From Agromyces sp. 3263 (GTDB lineage Bacteria > Actinomycetota > Actinomycetes > Actinomycetales > Microbacteriaceae), in assembly GCF_031456545.1 (NCBI RefSeq), contig NZ_JAVDUV010000001.1, forward strand, positions 248,001 to 312,000: a DNA stretch of 64,000 nt, in the 5' to 3' direction. This document shows positions 17,640 through 26,512 of the stretch, one piece after another. A model generated the notes under the pieces. It did not search any database and was not told the DNA's origin. It was given only the letters and a program-made list of their open reading frames with translations. The translations under genes and the position numbers were made by a program. The stretch's first letter is position 1. The number at the start of each line of letters is the position of its first letter.

Positions 17640-18965
17640 ATGGCAGAGCATGCCGCCGACTGGCGCTTCGAGACGAAGCAGGTGCACTCAGGCGCAGCCC
17701 CCGACCCGGTGACCCATGCCAGGGCCACCCCGATCTACCAGACCACGTCGTACGTGTTCGACAACGCGCAGCACGCGCAGAACCTCTTCGCGCTGGCCGA
17801 GTTCGGCAACATCTACACGCGCATCATGAACCCGACGCAGGCCGTCGTCGAGGAGCGCATCGCCGCGCTCGAGGGGGGCACCGGCGCCCTGCTCGTCGCC
17901 TCGGGCCAGGCCGCCGAGACGTTCGCGGTGCTGAACATCGCCCAGGCGGGCGACCACATCGTCTCGTCGTCGTCGATCTACGGCGGCACGTACAACCTCT
18001 TCAAGTACACGCTCGCCAAGCTCGGCATCGAGACGACGTTCGTCGAGAACCAGGACGACGCCGACGAGTGGCGCCGCGCGGTGCGCCCGAACACCAAGCT
18101 CTTCTTCGCCGAGACCATCGGCAACCCGAAGATCAACGTCCTCGACATCGAGCTCGTGGCCGGAGTCGCGCACGACGCGGGCATCCCGCTCATCGTCGAC
18201 AACACGATCGCCACGCCGTACCTGATCCGCCCGTTCGAGCACGGCGCCGACATCGTGATCCACTCGGCCACGAAGTTCCTCGGCGGCCACGGCACCGTCA
18301 TCGGTGGCGCCATCGTCGACGGCGGCACGTTCGAGTGGTCGAAGAACGTCGAGAAGTTCCCCGGCCTGACCGAGCCCGACCCGTCGTACCACGGCGCGAG
18401 CTACACGGCCGCGGTCGGCGACGGCCTCGCGTACGTCATCAAGGCGCGGGTGCAGCTGCTCCGCGACCTCGGCGCGGCGATCGCCCCGAACAACGCGTGG
18501 CTGCTCATCCAGGGCATCGAGACGCTGTCGCTGCGCATCGAGCGCCACGTGCAGAACGCGCAGGAGATCGCGGAGTGGCTCGACAACCACCCCGACGTGG
18601 CGAGCGTGAACTACTCGGGCCTGCCCTCGAGCCCGTGGTACGCCGCGGCGAACAAGTACGCGCCCAAGGGCGTCGGCGCGGTGCTCTCGTTCGAGCTGAA
18701 GGGCGGCGTCGACGCGGGTCGCGCGCTCGTCGACAACCTGCAGCTGTTCAGCCACCTCGCCAACATCGGGGACGTGCGCTCGCTCGTCATCCACCCGGCT
18801 TCCACCACGCACTCGCAGCTCACGCCCGAGCAGCAGCTCACGACCGGCGTCACGCCGGGACTCGTGCGCCTCTCGGTGGGCATCGAGAACATCGACGACC
18901 TCAAGGCCGACCTCGAGGCCGGCCTGGCCGCGGCGCGCGCCGCCACGGAGGCCGCCCGGGTCTGA
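17640..18965 (+). CDS. metY: O-acetylhomoserine sulfhydrylase / aminocarboxypropyltransferase
   Basis: 441 residues, a Cys/Met-metabolism PLP enzyme. It shows TKQVHSGAAPD, PIYQTTSYVF, YTRIMNPT and the PLP-lysine motif HSATKFLGGHGTVIGG. The length and the large segment after the PLP lysine fit MetY (sulfide plus O-acetylhomoserine giving homocysteine) rather than the shorter MetB/MetC. AAGGAGA precedes ATG. The neighbouring metX makes its substrate, so the pair forms the direct-sulfhydrylation route to methionine. A strong hairpin lies between the two genes. Confidence 0.95.
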   Translation: MAEHAADWRFETKQVHSGAAPDPVTHARATPIYQTTSYVFDNAQHAQNLFALAEFGNIYTRIMNPTQAVVEERIAALEGGTGALLVASGQAAETFAVLNIAQAGDHIVSSSSIYGGTYNLFKYTLAKLGIETTFVENQDDADEWRRAVRPNTKLFFAETIGNPKINVLDIELVAGVAHDAGIPLIVDNTIATPYLIRPFEHGADIVIHSATKFLGGHGTVIGGAIVDGGTFEWSKNVEKFPGLTEPDPSYHGASYTAAVGDGLAYVIKARVQLLRDLGAAIAPNNAWLLIQGIETLSLRIERHVQNAQEIAEWLDNHPDVASVNYSGLPSSPWYAAANKYAPKGVGAVLSFELKGGVDAGRALVDNLQLFSHLANIGDVRSLVIHPASTTHSQLTPEQQLTTGVTPGLVRLSVGIENIDDLKADLEAGLAAARAATEAARV

Positions 18966-18981
18966 CCCCGGCCGACACGAA

Positions 18982-19022
18982 CGACGGATGCCGCGGGCCG
19001 CACGTGCCCGCGGCATCCGTCG
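18982..19022. terminator. Hairpin between metY and metX with two inverted 10-mer copies
   Basis: A 17-bp perfect stem (18982-18998 with 19006-19022) and a 7-base loop. The arms hold CGGATGCCGC at 18985 and GCGGCATCCG at 19010. It may terminate or only attenuate, since metX lies 62 bases on with the same orientation. Confidence 0.75.
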
Positions 19023-19084
19023 TCGCACGGGGTGCCGGGCGTAACAAACGCGTCCCGGTGGCCGGGGTTCGGGAGAATCGAGAC

Positions 19085-20290
19085 ATGGACTGGCAGACCA
19101 CCGCCGACGCGGTGCCCGCGGGCATCGTGTCGGAGGCGCGCGCACAGGCGCTGCAGGGGCGAGCGCCGGCCACCGGCGCCTGGCGGGAGGGCGACCCGGT
19201 CGGCGACCGACGGTTCGTCGGCATCGGCGACGTCCCCCTCGACGCGGGCGGCGCGCTGCCAGGCGTGCGCATCGCCTACGAGACCTGGGGCAGGCTCTCG
19301 CCCGAGCGCGACAACGCCGTGCTCGTGCTGCACGCGCTCACCGGCGACAGCCATGTCGTCGGTCCGGCCGGCCCCGCCCATCCGAGCGCCGGCTGGTGGC
19401 CCGGCGTCGTGGGGCCGGGCCTCGCGATCGACACCGACCGCTACTTCGTGGTCGCCCCGAACGTGCTCGGGGGCTGCCAGGGCTCGACGGGCCCGGCCTC
19501 CCTCGCGCCCGACGGCGCGGAGTGGGCCACCCGGTTCCCCTTCCTCACGATCCGCGACCAGGTGCGCGCGCAGGTCGCCTTCGCCGCAGCCATCGGCATC
19601 GAGCGGTTCGCCGCCGTCGTCGGCGGCTCCATGGGCGCGATGCACGTGCTCGAATGGGCGGTCATGGCGCCCCAGGCGGTCGAGCGCATCGCCGTGCTCG
19701 CCGCTCCCGCCGCCGCGACCGCCGACCAGGTCGCGCTGAACTCGGTGCAGATCGAGGCGATCCGCACCGACCCGGCGTTCCGCGGCGGCGACTACTACGA
19801 CGCACCCGATGGCGAGGGCCCGACGCGGGGCCTCTCGCTGGCTCGGCGCATGGCGATGCTCAACTACCGCACCGCCGCCGAACTCAACCTCCGCTTCGAG
19901 CGGAGCTGGCAGTCCGACCTCGACCCACTGGGCGGCGGCGGCCGATTCGCCGTCGAGTCCTACCTGGACTTCCACGGCAACAAGTTCACGAGGCGCTTCG
20001 ACGCCAACAGCTACCTCGTGCTCACCGAGGCGATGAACTCGCACGACCTCGGCCGTGGCCGCGGCGGAGTGGCTGCGGCACTCGCCGGCATCCGCGCGAA
20101 GAGCCTCGTGCTGGGCATCGACAGCGACCGCTACTTCACGCTCGAGGGACAGGAGGAGATCGCGGCGGGGTTGCGGCACAGCGTGCACGGCGACCGACCG
20201 GTGCTCGTGCACTCCGAATACGGGCACGACGCGTTCCTCATCGAGCACGAGGCCGTCGGCGACGCCCTGCGCCGGCTTCTCGTCGCCTGA
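19085..20290 (+). CDS. metX: Homoserine O-acetyltransferase
   Basis: 401 residues, alpha/beta-hydrolase fold. The nucleophile elbow VVGGSMGAMHVLEW, the LHALTGDSHVVG loop, PNVLGGCQGSTGP and the late GHDAFLIEHE (catalytic His) are all hallmarks of MetX. It acetylates homoserine with acetyl-CoA to give the substrate of MetY, encoded just upstream. The start was chosen as the first ATG of the homologous region (MDWQTTADAV). The divergence from MetA-type succinyltransferases is clear. Confidence 0.95.
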   Translation: MDWQTTADAVPAGIVSEARAQALQGRAPATGAWREGDPVGDRRFVGIGDVPLDAGGALPGVRIAYETWGRLSPERDNAVLVLHALTGDSHVVGPAGPAHPSAGWWPGVVGPGLAIDTDRYFVVAPNVLGGCQGSTGPASLAPDGAEWATRFPFLTIRDQVRAQVAFAAAIGIERFAAVVGGSMGAMHVLEWAVMAPQAVERIAVLAAPAAATADQVALNSVQIEAIRTDPAFRGGDYYDAPDGEGPTRGLSLARRMAMLNYRTAAELNLRFERSWQSDLDPLGGGGRFAVESYLDFHGNKFTRRFDANSYLVLTEAMNSHDLGRGRGGVAAALAGIRAKSLVLGIDSDRYFTLEGQEEIAAGLRHSVHGDRPVLVHSEYGHDAFLIEHEAVGDALRRLLVA

Positions 20291-20402
20291 GCCTCCTCAG
20301 TGATGCGCACCGCGGAGGAGACGCGGCATCCGTGCCGACTCCGCTACAGTTCGAGTGTCGGCATCCCTCTGTCATGAGTGCCCGACGCTGCGAGGGGGTG
20401 GC

Positions 20403-21563
20403 GTGAAGCGCATCCACAAGGAACGCGACCGGCTCCTGCGACGTCTCGCCCGCGTCGCCGGGCTCGTCGGCACCGCGAGCGCCCTCGCGTGCCTGCTGAT
20501 CCCCGGCGTCGCGACGCCCGCGGAGCTGGCCGTGGGATCGGTGATCTGCATGCTGGTCGCCGTGCTCGTCGGCCTGTCCACTGCTCGGGGGGCGATGCTG
20601 CCGGCGATCGGCATCGTGGCGGGCGCCATCGCGTTCGTCGTCGTGCTCGGCTCGGCGTCGGTGCTCGACGCGCCCACGACCACCGCGATGAGCGCGATGT
20701 GCGGGGTCGCCGCGGCATCCGTCGCCCTCCCCATCGTCGTGCGCCGCCGCGGCGGCCTGATCGTCGCCGGGTTGGCCGCGGCCGTGCTCGCCGCGCTGTG
20801 GATCGTCTCCGGGTGGGGCCACGACCTGCGCGCCGTCGCCGTCGTCACGGCGGCCGGCTGGGGCGCGTGCACCACCCTCGGCGCGTGGATCGACCGCGCC
20901 ATCGCCGACGCGACCGTGCGGATCGAGGAGGTGGGGCGCGCGCACGAGGCGGAGCGCCTCGCCAGCGAGCTCGAGGCCCAGCAGCGGCAGGACGCGCGGG
21001 TGCTGCACGACACGGTGCTCGCCACGCTGTCGCTGCTCGCCCACTCCGGTGTGGGGGTCGGCAAGTCGGCGCTGCGGCAGCAGGCGGGCGACGATGCCCG
21101 GCTGCTGCGCCAACTGCGACTCGGGGCGCCGCTCGACGCCGGATCGACCGCGATCTTCTCCCCCGAGTCGACCGACGCCGACGTGCTGAGCACGACGTTC
21201 GAGTCGGTGCGCCAGCGCTTCGCGCGCATGGGACTCGACGTCAACTGGCACGGAGCCGGACAGCTCGCCCTGCCCAGGGAGACCCTCGACGCGCTGCTCG
21301 GCGCGCTCGGCGAGTGCCTCGAGAACGTCCGCAGGCACTCGGGGGTCAACGAGGCGGACGTGACGGTCACCGACGACGACCACACCGTGCGCGCGATGGT
21401 CACCGACGCCGGGCACGGGTTCGAGCCCGAGTCCGTCGACGGCGCCCGCCTGGGCTATGCGGAGTCGGTCGTGGGCCGGCTGGGGACCGTCGGCGGTCGC
21501 GCGCGCATCTTCTCGTCGCCCGGCTCGGGCACCACCGTGATGCTCGAGGTGCCGAAGCCGTGA
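20403..21563 (+). CDS. Sensor histidine kinase (NarX/DesK-like), membrane bound
   Basis: About 386 residues from the GTG at 20403 (GAGGGGGTGG just upstream). Four to six N-terminal hydrophobic helices are followed by a coiled linker, a HisKA_3-type phosphoacceptor (RVLHDTVLATLSLL) and an ATPase domain with N-box ECLENVRRHSG, G1-like DAGHGFEP and G-rich SSPGSGTTVML. No extracellular sensor domain is evident, so it may sense the membrane or its partner. The gene overlaps the next one by GTGA and belongs with the response regulator at 22826. Confidence 0.85.
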   Translation: MKRIHKERDRLLRRLARVAGLVGTASALACLLIPGVATPAELAVGSVICMLVAVLVGLSTARGAMLPAIGIVAGAIAFVVVLGSASVLDAPTTTAMSAMCGVAAASVALPIVVRRRGGLIVAGLAAAVLAALWIVSGWGHDLRAVAVVTAAGWGACTTLGAWIDRAIADATVRIEEVGRAHEAERLASELEAQQRQDARVLHDTVLATLSLLAHSGVGVGKSALRQQAGDDARLLRQLRLGAPLDAGSTAIFSPESTDADVLSTTFESVRQRFARMGLDVNWHGAGQLALPRETLDALLGALGECLENVRRHSGVNEADVTVTDDDHTVRAMVTDAGHGFEPESVDGARLGYAESVVGRLGTVGGRARIFSSPGSGTTVMLEVPKP

Positions 21564-22825
21564 CCAGGTCGATGTCTGAGTCGCCGCGCCGGGAGCACAC
21601 GTTCCGTCGCCCGGCCCGCTCCGCGCGCGCCGTGCGCGCCGCGGGCGACGTGCGCGAGAGCCACGGCGGCCGCCGCCTCGCCACGGGGGTCACGATCGCC
21701 GCGGGGTTCATCATCGTCGCGCACCTCCTGCACACCGTGGCGCTTGCACCGTACTTCCCGCCCGGGCCGAGCCCGTGGGCGGCCTGGATCGCGCTCGCCG
21801 TGGTCGTCGGCGTGGGCGTGGTGTCGCGGTTCGCGACACGCACGCTCCCCGACTGGCTCTACGTCGTGCTGCTCGTCGGGCTCGTGGCCCCGGTCTGGCT
21901 CGACGTCTCGGCGACCGCGGGGTTGATCGACCTGGGCATCACGCCGACCGCCGCGGCCGCCGCCGGCGCCGTGCTGATGCCCGTCGCCGCGATCCGGGGC
22001 ACGCGCGTGCCCCTCACCGTCGGAACCGTCATCGCGATCGTGCTCGCGGTCGAGGCCCTCGTGCAGGTCGGCACCTCGGGCCGTGACGTGGTGACGGGCA
22101 TCGCCGTCGCCGCGACGGCCGCCTTCCCGCTCGTCCTCGTGGCGCTCGCCACCGACGGGTTCCGCCGGCTCGTCGGGCGCGAACTCGACCTCTCGCTCGT
22201 GCAATCCACCGTGGCCACGTCCCGCTCGGCGGTGGGCATGCGCGCGTCCGAGGAGCTCGCCCAGCTCGACTTCGACGCCGAGACCCTGCTCGACGACGTC
22301 GGCTCGGGCCGGATCGCCATCCCGCTTCCCGACGACGCGGCCGAGCAGGCCGGCACGCTCGCCGCGCGGCTGCGCGTTCGCCTCATCGAGGGCCGCACCG
22401 ACACGTGGCTGCGCCACGCCGTGACCGAGTCGGCGTACCTCAACGGGCAGGTCACCGTCGACGACCCGGTCGGCTCCGCGGGACTCCTCACGCAGTCGCA
22501 GCGCGACGGCCTCCTGCTGGCGCTCTGGCTGCTCGTCGCGGAGCATCCGAAGGGGGCGAACACCCCGGTCCGAGTGCACCTCGCCTGCCGGGAGACCGCC
22601 GACGAGGCGTCACCGGATGTCGCATTCGACCTGTCGATCGACGTGTCGGGCGTTGCACGACGCCGCGTCGACCCCGCGACGTGGGACGCTATCGGTAGTG
22701 TCGGAGAGCACAACGTGGTGACACGGACGGACGGCTTCACGGTCGACGTCTCCTGCCGGGTGGCGCACAGCACCCGCCCCGGCGGGCCACCGGCCCGTGG
22801 GGCCGCACGATCGAGGGGAAGCTGA
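21560..22825 (+). CDS. Membrane protein with kinase-like C-terminal region, signalling partner
   Basis: About 421 residues (GTG at 21560 overlaps the kinase stop; ATG at 21572 is an alternative). A basic N-terminal 40 residues is followed by five or six hydrophobic helices (to ~residue 200) and then a soluble C-terminal half. That half has the layout of a degenerate histidine-kinase ATPase domain (SQRDGLLLALWLLVAEHP in place of an N-box; VAFDLSIDVSG), but I see no phosphoacceptor His motif and no G-boxes. It is sandwiched between a kinase gene and a response-regulator gene, so a sensor, co-receptor or pseudokinase role is inferred. No family name is recognised. Confidence 0.7.
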   Translation: MTRSMSESPRREHTFRRPARSARAVRAAGDVRESHGGRRLATGVTIAAGFIIVAHLLHTVALAPYFPPGPSPWAAWIALAVVVGVGVVSRFATRTLPDWLYVVLLVGLVAPVWLDVSATAGLIDLGITPTAAAAAGAVLMPVAAIRGTRVPLTVGTVIAIVLAVEALVQVGTSGRDVVTGIAVAATAAFPLVLVALATDGFRRLVGRELDLSLVQSTVATSRSAVGMRASEELAQLDFDAETLLDDVGSGRIAIPLPDDAAEQAGTLAARLRVRLIEGRTDTWLRHAVTESAYLNGQVTVDDPVGSAGLLTQSQRDGLLLALWLLVAEHPKGANTPVRVHLACRETADEASPDVAFDLSIDVSGVARRRVDPATWDAIGSVGEHNVVTRTDGFTVDVSCRVAHSTRPGGPPARGAARSRGS

Positions 22826-23476
22826 ATGGCAGACACGGACGCACCGATCCGGCTGGCGATCGTCGACGACCACCGCATGCTGCTCGGGGCACTCTCCGAG
22901 TGGATCCGCGGCGCCGCACCCGACATCGACCTCGTCGCCGCCGTCCCCTCGTGGTCGGAGCTGCTGGCCCACCCGCAGTTCCCCGTCGACGTCGTGCTGC
23001 TCGACCTCGACCTGCGCGACAACATCCCGATCTCGCTGAAGCTGTCGATGCTGAAGTCCGCGGGCGTGCAGACCATGCTGATGAGCACCTATTCCGAGCC
23101 CGCCGTGGTTCGCGAGGCGCTGGGGTCCGGTGCCCTCGGGTACCTCGTCAAGTCCGAGCCGGTCGAGAACATCATCGAGGCGATCCGCGCGGCCCGCACC
23201 GGCGGCTCCTACCTCACGCCCGAGCTCGAGCTCACCCTCGCCGACGACGGCGCGGTGCCCAAGCTCTCCGCGCAGGAGCGGCGCGTGATGGCGCTCTACG
23301 GCGCGGGTCAGCCGGTCAAGGCCGTGGCGTTCCAGCTCGGCATCTCCGAGGAGACCGCGAAGAGCTACCTCAAGCGCATCCGCGAGAAGTACCGCATCGC
23401 CGGCTTCGACGTGGGCACGAAGGTGGCGCTGCGCAAGCGGGCCATCCTCGACGGCATCCTCCTGCAGTCCGACTGA
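22826..23476 (+). CDS. LuxR/NarL-family response regulator
   Basis: 216 residues. The receiver domain has the acidic pair D14-D15, the phosphoacceptor D60 (VVLLDLDLRD), the switch region (LMSTYSEP) and a conserved lysine near residue 111 (GYLVKSEP). A LuxR-type HTH follows (LSAQERRVMALYGAGQPVKAVAFQLGISEETAKSYLKRI split across helices 1-4). It is the third gene of the signalling unit and starts immediately after the preceding stop. Target genes are unknown; none of the flanking genes is an obvious output. Confidence 0.93.
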   Translation: MADTDAPIRLAIVDDHRMLLGALSEWIRGAAPDIDLVAAVPSWSELLAHPQFPVDVVLLDLDLRDNIPISLKLSMLKSAGVQTMLMSTYSEPAVVREALGSGALGYLVKSEPVENIIEAIRAARTGGSYLTPELELTLADDGAVPKLSAQERRVMALYGAGQPVKAVAFQLGISEETAKSYLKRIREKYRIAGFDVGTKVALRKRAILDGILLQSD

Positions 23477-23484
23477 GCGATGCG

Positions 23485-24756
23485 CTACTCGACGACCTCG
23501 ACGGCGCCCGTGGCGTAGGGCACGACGACCCCGCGCCGGCCTCGGACGCGATCGAGGGAGAACGAGGCGACGGCGAGCGCGACCCCGGCGATGGTGAGCA
23601 GGAGCCCGATCCAGATCGGTGCGACGTAGCCGAGGCCCGCCGCGATGGCGAGTCCGCCCAGCAGTGCGCCCACGCTGTTGCCGATGTTCAGGGCCGAGTG
23701 GTTGAGCGCGGCGGCGATGGACTGGCTGTCCCGCGCCACGTCCATGAGCCGGGCCTGGATGGTCGGCGACAGGGCGGCCGAGGCGGCGCCGACGAGGAAG
23801 ACGCCGGTGAACAGTCCGACGGGGTTCGCGGCGGTGAAGCCCAGGAGCACCAGGGCGGCCGCGAGGATGCCGAAGAAGAGGTACATGCTGCGACGCACGC
23901 TCCAGTCGGCGAGTCGCCCGCCGGCGAGGTTGCCCGCGGTCATGCCGATGCCGAACATGATGAGCACGACGGGCACCATGGCCGGGGCGAGGCCCGTGAC
24001 GTCGGTGGCGAGCGGAGCGACGTACGTGTAGACGGCGAACAGGCCGCCGAAGCCGATCGCGCCGATGCCGAGCGCGAACCAGACCTGGGCGCGGCCGAAC
24101 GCACGCAGTTCGCGCTGCATCGTCGCACCGGGGTCGCCGGCCTGCCACGGCACGGCCAGCAGGACCGCGAGGAAGGTGAGCGCGAAGATGCCCGCGACCG
24201 CGAGGTAGGCGATGCGCCAGCCGGCGGCCTGTCCGAGCCACGTGATCGCGGGGACTCCGATGACGTTCGCGATCGTGAGGCCCGAGAGCACCAGGGCGAC
24301 GCCACGGGCCCGCTTCCCGGGGCCCATGAGGCTCGCGGCGACCAGCGACGCGATGCCGAAGTAGGCGCCGTGCGGCACGGCGGCGATGAAGCGGGCGACG
24401 AGGACGAGCTCGAACGTCGGCAGCACGGCAGAGCCGATGGTGCCGAGCGTGAAGGCGGTGACCAGGGCGAGCAGCAGGCGCTTGCGGGGCCAGCGCGCGG
24501 CGGCCGCGGCGATCGTGGGTGCGCCGACGACGACGCCGAGCGCATAGGCGGAGATGATCCATCCGGCCCGGGCGTTGGCCTCCTCGGGAGACTGCGCGTA
24601 GAGCCCGGGCAGAAGGTCCTTCGCGATATCGGGCAGGAGGCCCATCGCGACGAACTCGGTGCAGCCGATGCCGAAGCCGCCGAGGGCGAGGGCCAGCAGC
24701 GCGAAACGGATGCGGGCCGGCGACAACGTCGTCGGCCCGTCATGGAAGTGGGTCAC
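23485..24756 (-). CDS. MFS transporter, drug/sugar efflux type (DHA1, AraJ/Cmx-like)
   Basis: 423 residues with twelve hydrophobic helices. The N-terminal LALGGFGIGCTEFVAMGLLPDIA and the motif-A region between helices 2 and 3 (AAAARWPRKRLL) match the DHA1 family that includes AraJ and chloramphenicol exporters. The start is GTG at 24756. A 16-bp palindrome at 24775-24790 overlaps the promoter region, so a local regulator is likely, yet none is encoded next to it. The substrate is unknown. Confidence 0.9.
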   Translation of the reverse strand: MTHFHDGPTTLSPARIRFALLALALGGFGIGCTEFVAMGLLPDIAKDLLPGLYAQSPEEANARAGWIISAYALGVVVGAPTIAAAAARWPRKRLLLALVTAFTLGTIGSAVLPTFELVLVARFIAAVPHGAYFGIASLVAASLMGPGKRARGVALVLSGLTIANVIGVPAITWLGQAAGWRIAYLAVAGIFALTFLAVLLAVPWQAGDPGATMQRELRAFGRAQVWFALGIGAIGFGGLFAVYTYVAPLATDVTGLAPAMVPVVLIMFGIGMTAGNLAGGRLADWSVRRSMYLFFGILAAALVLLGFTAANPVGLFTGVFLVGAASAALSPTIQARLMDVARDSQSIAAALNHSALNIGNSVGALLGGLAIAAGLGYVAPIWIGLLLTIAGVALAVASFSLDRVRGRRGVVVPYATGAVEVVE

Positions 24757-24774
24757 CCCTTGATTCTCGCACGG

Positions 24775-24790
24775 ATCGAATCGATTCGAT
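24775..24790. promoter_or_regulatory. Perfect 16-bp palindrome, putative operator of the MFS exporter
   Basis: ATCGAATCGATTCGAT is a perfect palindrome, A/T-richer than its surroundings, centred 26 bases before the GTG start of the exporter gene. It sits at the expected -35 position relative to a GAGAAT -10-like element. The features are typical of a TetR, MarR or LysR operator. Confidence 0.6.
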
Positions 24791-24819
24791 ACCGGCGGTC
24801 GGGCGGCGGGCTCAGGCGC

Positions 24820-25128
24820 TCACGACTCGTCGAGCGCCCGCTCGAGCCGTTCGACCTTCGCGTCGATCTCACCGGTGCGGCCGGGGCGGATGTCGGCCTT
24901 GAGCACGAGTGAGACGCGCGGGCCGAACGCGCCGACCGCCTCGGTCGCGCGACGGATGACGTCGAAGACCTCGTCCCACTCCCCCTCGAGCTCGGTGAAC
25001 ATCGAGGTCGTGCGGTTGGGCAGCCCGGACTCGCGCACGATCCTGACGGCCGCCGCCACCGCGTCGTGCACGGACCCCTCGGGCCCCTCCGTTCCGCCGC
25101 TCGGGGCGACGGAGAATGCGACCAGCAT
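24820..25128 (-). CDS. Thiamine-binding protein (MTH1187/DUF77 family)
   Basis: 102 residues. The start (MLVAFSVAPSG), the mid GLPNRTTSMFTELEGEWDEV and the VSLVLKADIRPG strand are characteristic of the MTH1187/YkoF-like family, small alpha/beta proteins that bind thiamine or its pyrimidine. GGAGGAGGAA precedes ATG. It may be co-transcribed with the GT87-like gene upstream (16 bases between stop and start). No thiamine transporter is adjacent. Confidence 0.85.
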   Translation of the reverse strand: MLVAFSVAPSGGTEGPEGSVHDAVAAAVRIVRESGLPNRTTSMFTELEGEWDEVFDVIRRATEAVGAFGPRVSLVLKADIRPGRTGEIDAKVERLERALDES

Positions 25129-25143
25129 GATTCCTCCTCCGGT

Positions 25144-26418
25144 TCAGGCGGCCGGTGCGGGCTCGCGCCGATCCCAGGTGGTTCCAGCCTGCCACAGCGC
25201 GCGGATGCCCCACACGAGCAGTGCGGCCATCAGCAGCACCTTCACCGTCAGCACCAGGACGAACCCCGGATGGGCGGCGAGCAGCCAGCCGTACCAGTAC
25301 GGGTAGATGACCTGCGTGAGGAGGGCGATGCCGGCGGCGAGCGCGGCCGGCACGAGGAATCGCCGCGGCCGCAGCACGAGCCCCAGCACCACGGGCGCGG
25401 CGAGCCACGCGATGAACTGCGGCGACCCGACCTTGTTCGCGAGCAGCAGCACCACGACGAACGACAGCGCGAGCGGCGGGAACACGCGTCCGAACGCGGC
25501 GCCGCGGCGCACCGCCCTGATGCCGAGGAGCAGCACGACGGCCACGCCCGCGGCCATCAGCGGTGTCGTGAGGGCGGCCGCGGCATCCGCGCCCGGACCC
25601 GAGATCTGGAAGGTCAGGATGTCGCGGTCGTACACGACCTCGACGTTCCTCGACCCCGCCACGATCTGCCACAGCCAGGCGACGGCGAGCGGCGCCTCGA
25701 CCTGGAGTCCGCGCCCCGCCTGCTCGGCGACGAAGCCCAGCGCGTTGAGCCCGGACCCGGCCAAGAGGCTCACCCCGAGGATCCCGGCGCTCAGGGCGAC
25801 CGCGACCGTTCCGACGTCCCACCGCTTGCGCGAGGCGACGACGAGCGCGACGAGGAGCGCGGCCGGCCACACCTTCACCCACGCGCCGATGGTCAGCAGG
25901 GCCGCCGCGACGCGCGGCCGTCCGGCCGCCCACAGCAGGCCCGTCAGCGCCAAAGGAACCGTGATCGCGTCGATGCGACCCATCGCGATGGGGCCGAGGA
26001 GCAGGAGGAACCCGGTCCACCACCACGCCGCGATGCGGCGGGTGCGCGACAGTCGGCGCGTGCCGAGCAGCACCGAGAACGCCGCGGCGTCGAGGAGCAC
26101 GACCATCGCCAGCCACGTCTGCCCGTACCATTCGGACCCGAACGCGAGGGACAGCGTCATGGGTGCGAAGGCGAGGATCGGGTACACCCAGGGGGCGTCG
26201 ATGCCCATGCGCACGATGCCGTCGGCGGCGAGGTCGGCCCAGCGGTGGTACACGCCCGTGACGTCGTACAGTGGGCCGCCCTGGGCCCACAGGTTGAGGC
26301 CGGCGAGCAGCGCGTGCACGAGCAGGAACGCGATCCAGAGCGCGGCACGGCCGGAGAGGAAGCGTCGGACCCGGCTGCGGCGGCGCGTGGGCGCGGCGCG
26401 CACCTCCCCGACGGTCAT
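25144..26418 (-). CDS. Polytopic membrane protein, glycosyltransferase-87-like mannosyltransferase
   Basis: 424 residues with about ten hydrophobic helices. A Arg-rich N-terminus precedes the first helix; the acidic YDVTGVYHRWADLAADG loop after it and the GAWVKVWPAALL segment resemble GT87 (polyprenyl-phosphate-mannose-dependent alpha-mannosyltransferases). Function as a cell-envelope mannosyltransferase is inferred. TAGGCT at 26426-26431 lies seven bases before ATG, supporting this start and a leaderless message. Confidence 0.75.
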   Translation of the reverse strand: MTVGEVRAAPTRRRSRVRRFLSGRAALWIAFLLVHALLAGLNLWAQGGPLYDVTGVYHRWADLAADGIVRMGIDAPWVYPILAFAPMTLSLAFGSEWYGQTWLAMVVLLDAAAFSVLLGTRRLSRTRRIAAWWWTGFLLLLGPIAMGRIDAITVPLALTGLLWAAGRPRVAAALLTIGAWVKVWPAALLVALVVASRKRWDVGTVAVALSAGILGVSLLAGSGLNALGFVAEQAGRGLQVEAPLAVAWLWQIVAGSRNVEVVYDRDILTFQISGPGADAAAALTTPLMAAGVAVVLLLGIRAVRRGAAFGRVFPPLALSFVVVLLLANKVGSPQFIAWLAAPVVLGLVLRPRRFLVPAALAAGIALLTQVIYPYWYGWLLAAHPGFVLVLTVKVLLMAALLVWGIRALWQAGTTWDRREPAPAA

Positions 26419-26512
26419 GGCGACGAGCCTAGCGGAGCGTCACAGTGCGCCACGCGTGCGCCACGGGTCGCTGATTTTGGGATGATCGAGGCCCATCCCC
26501 ACGGAGGACCAC

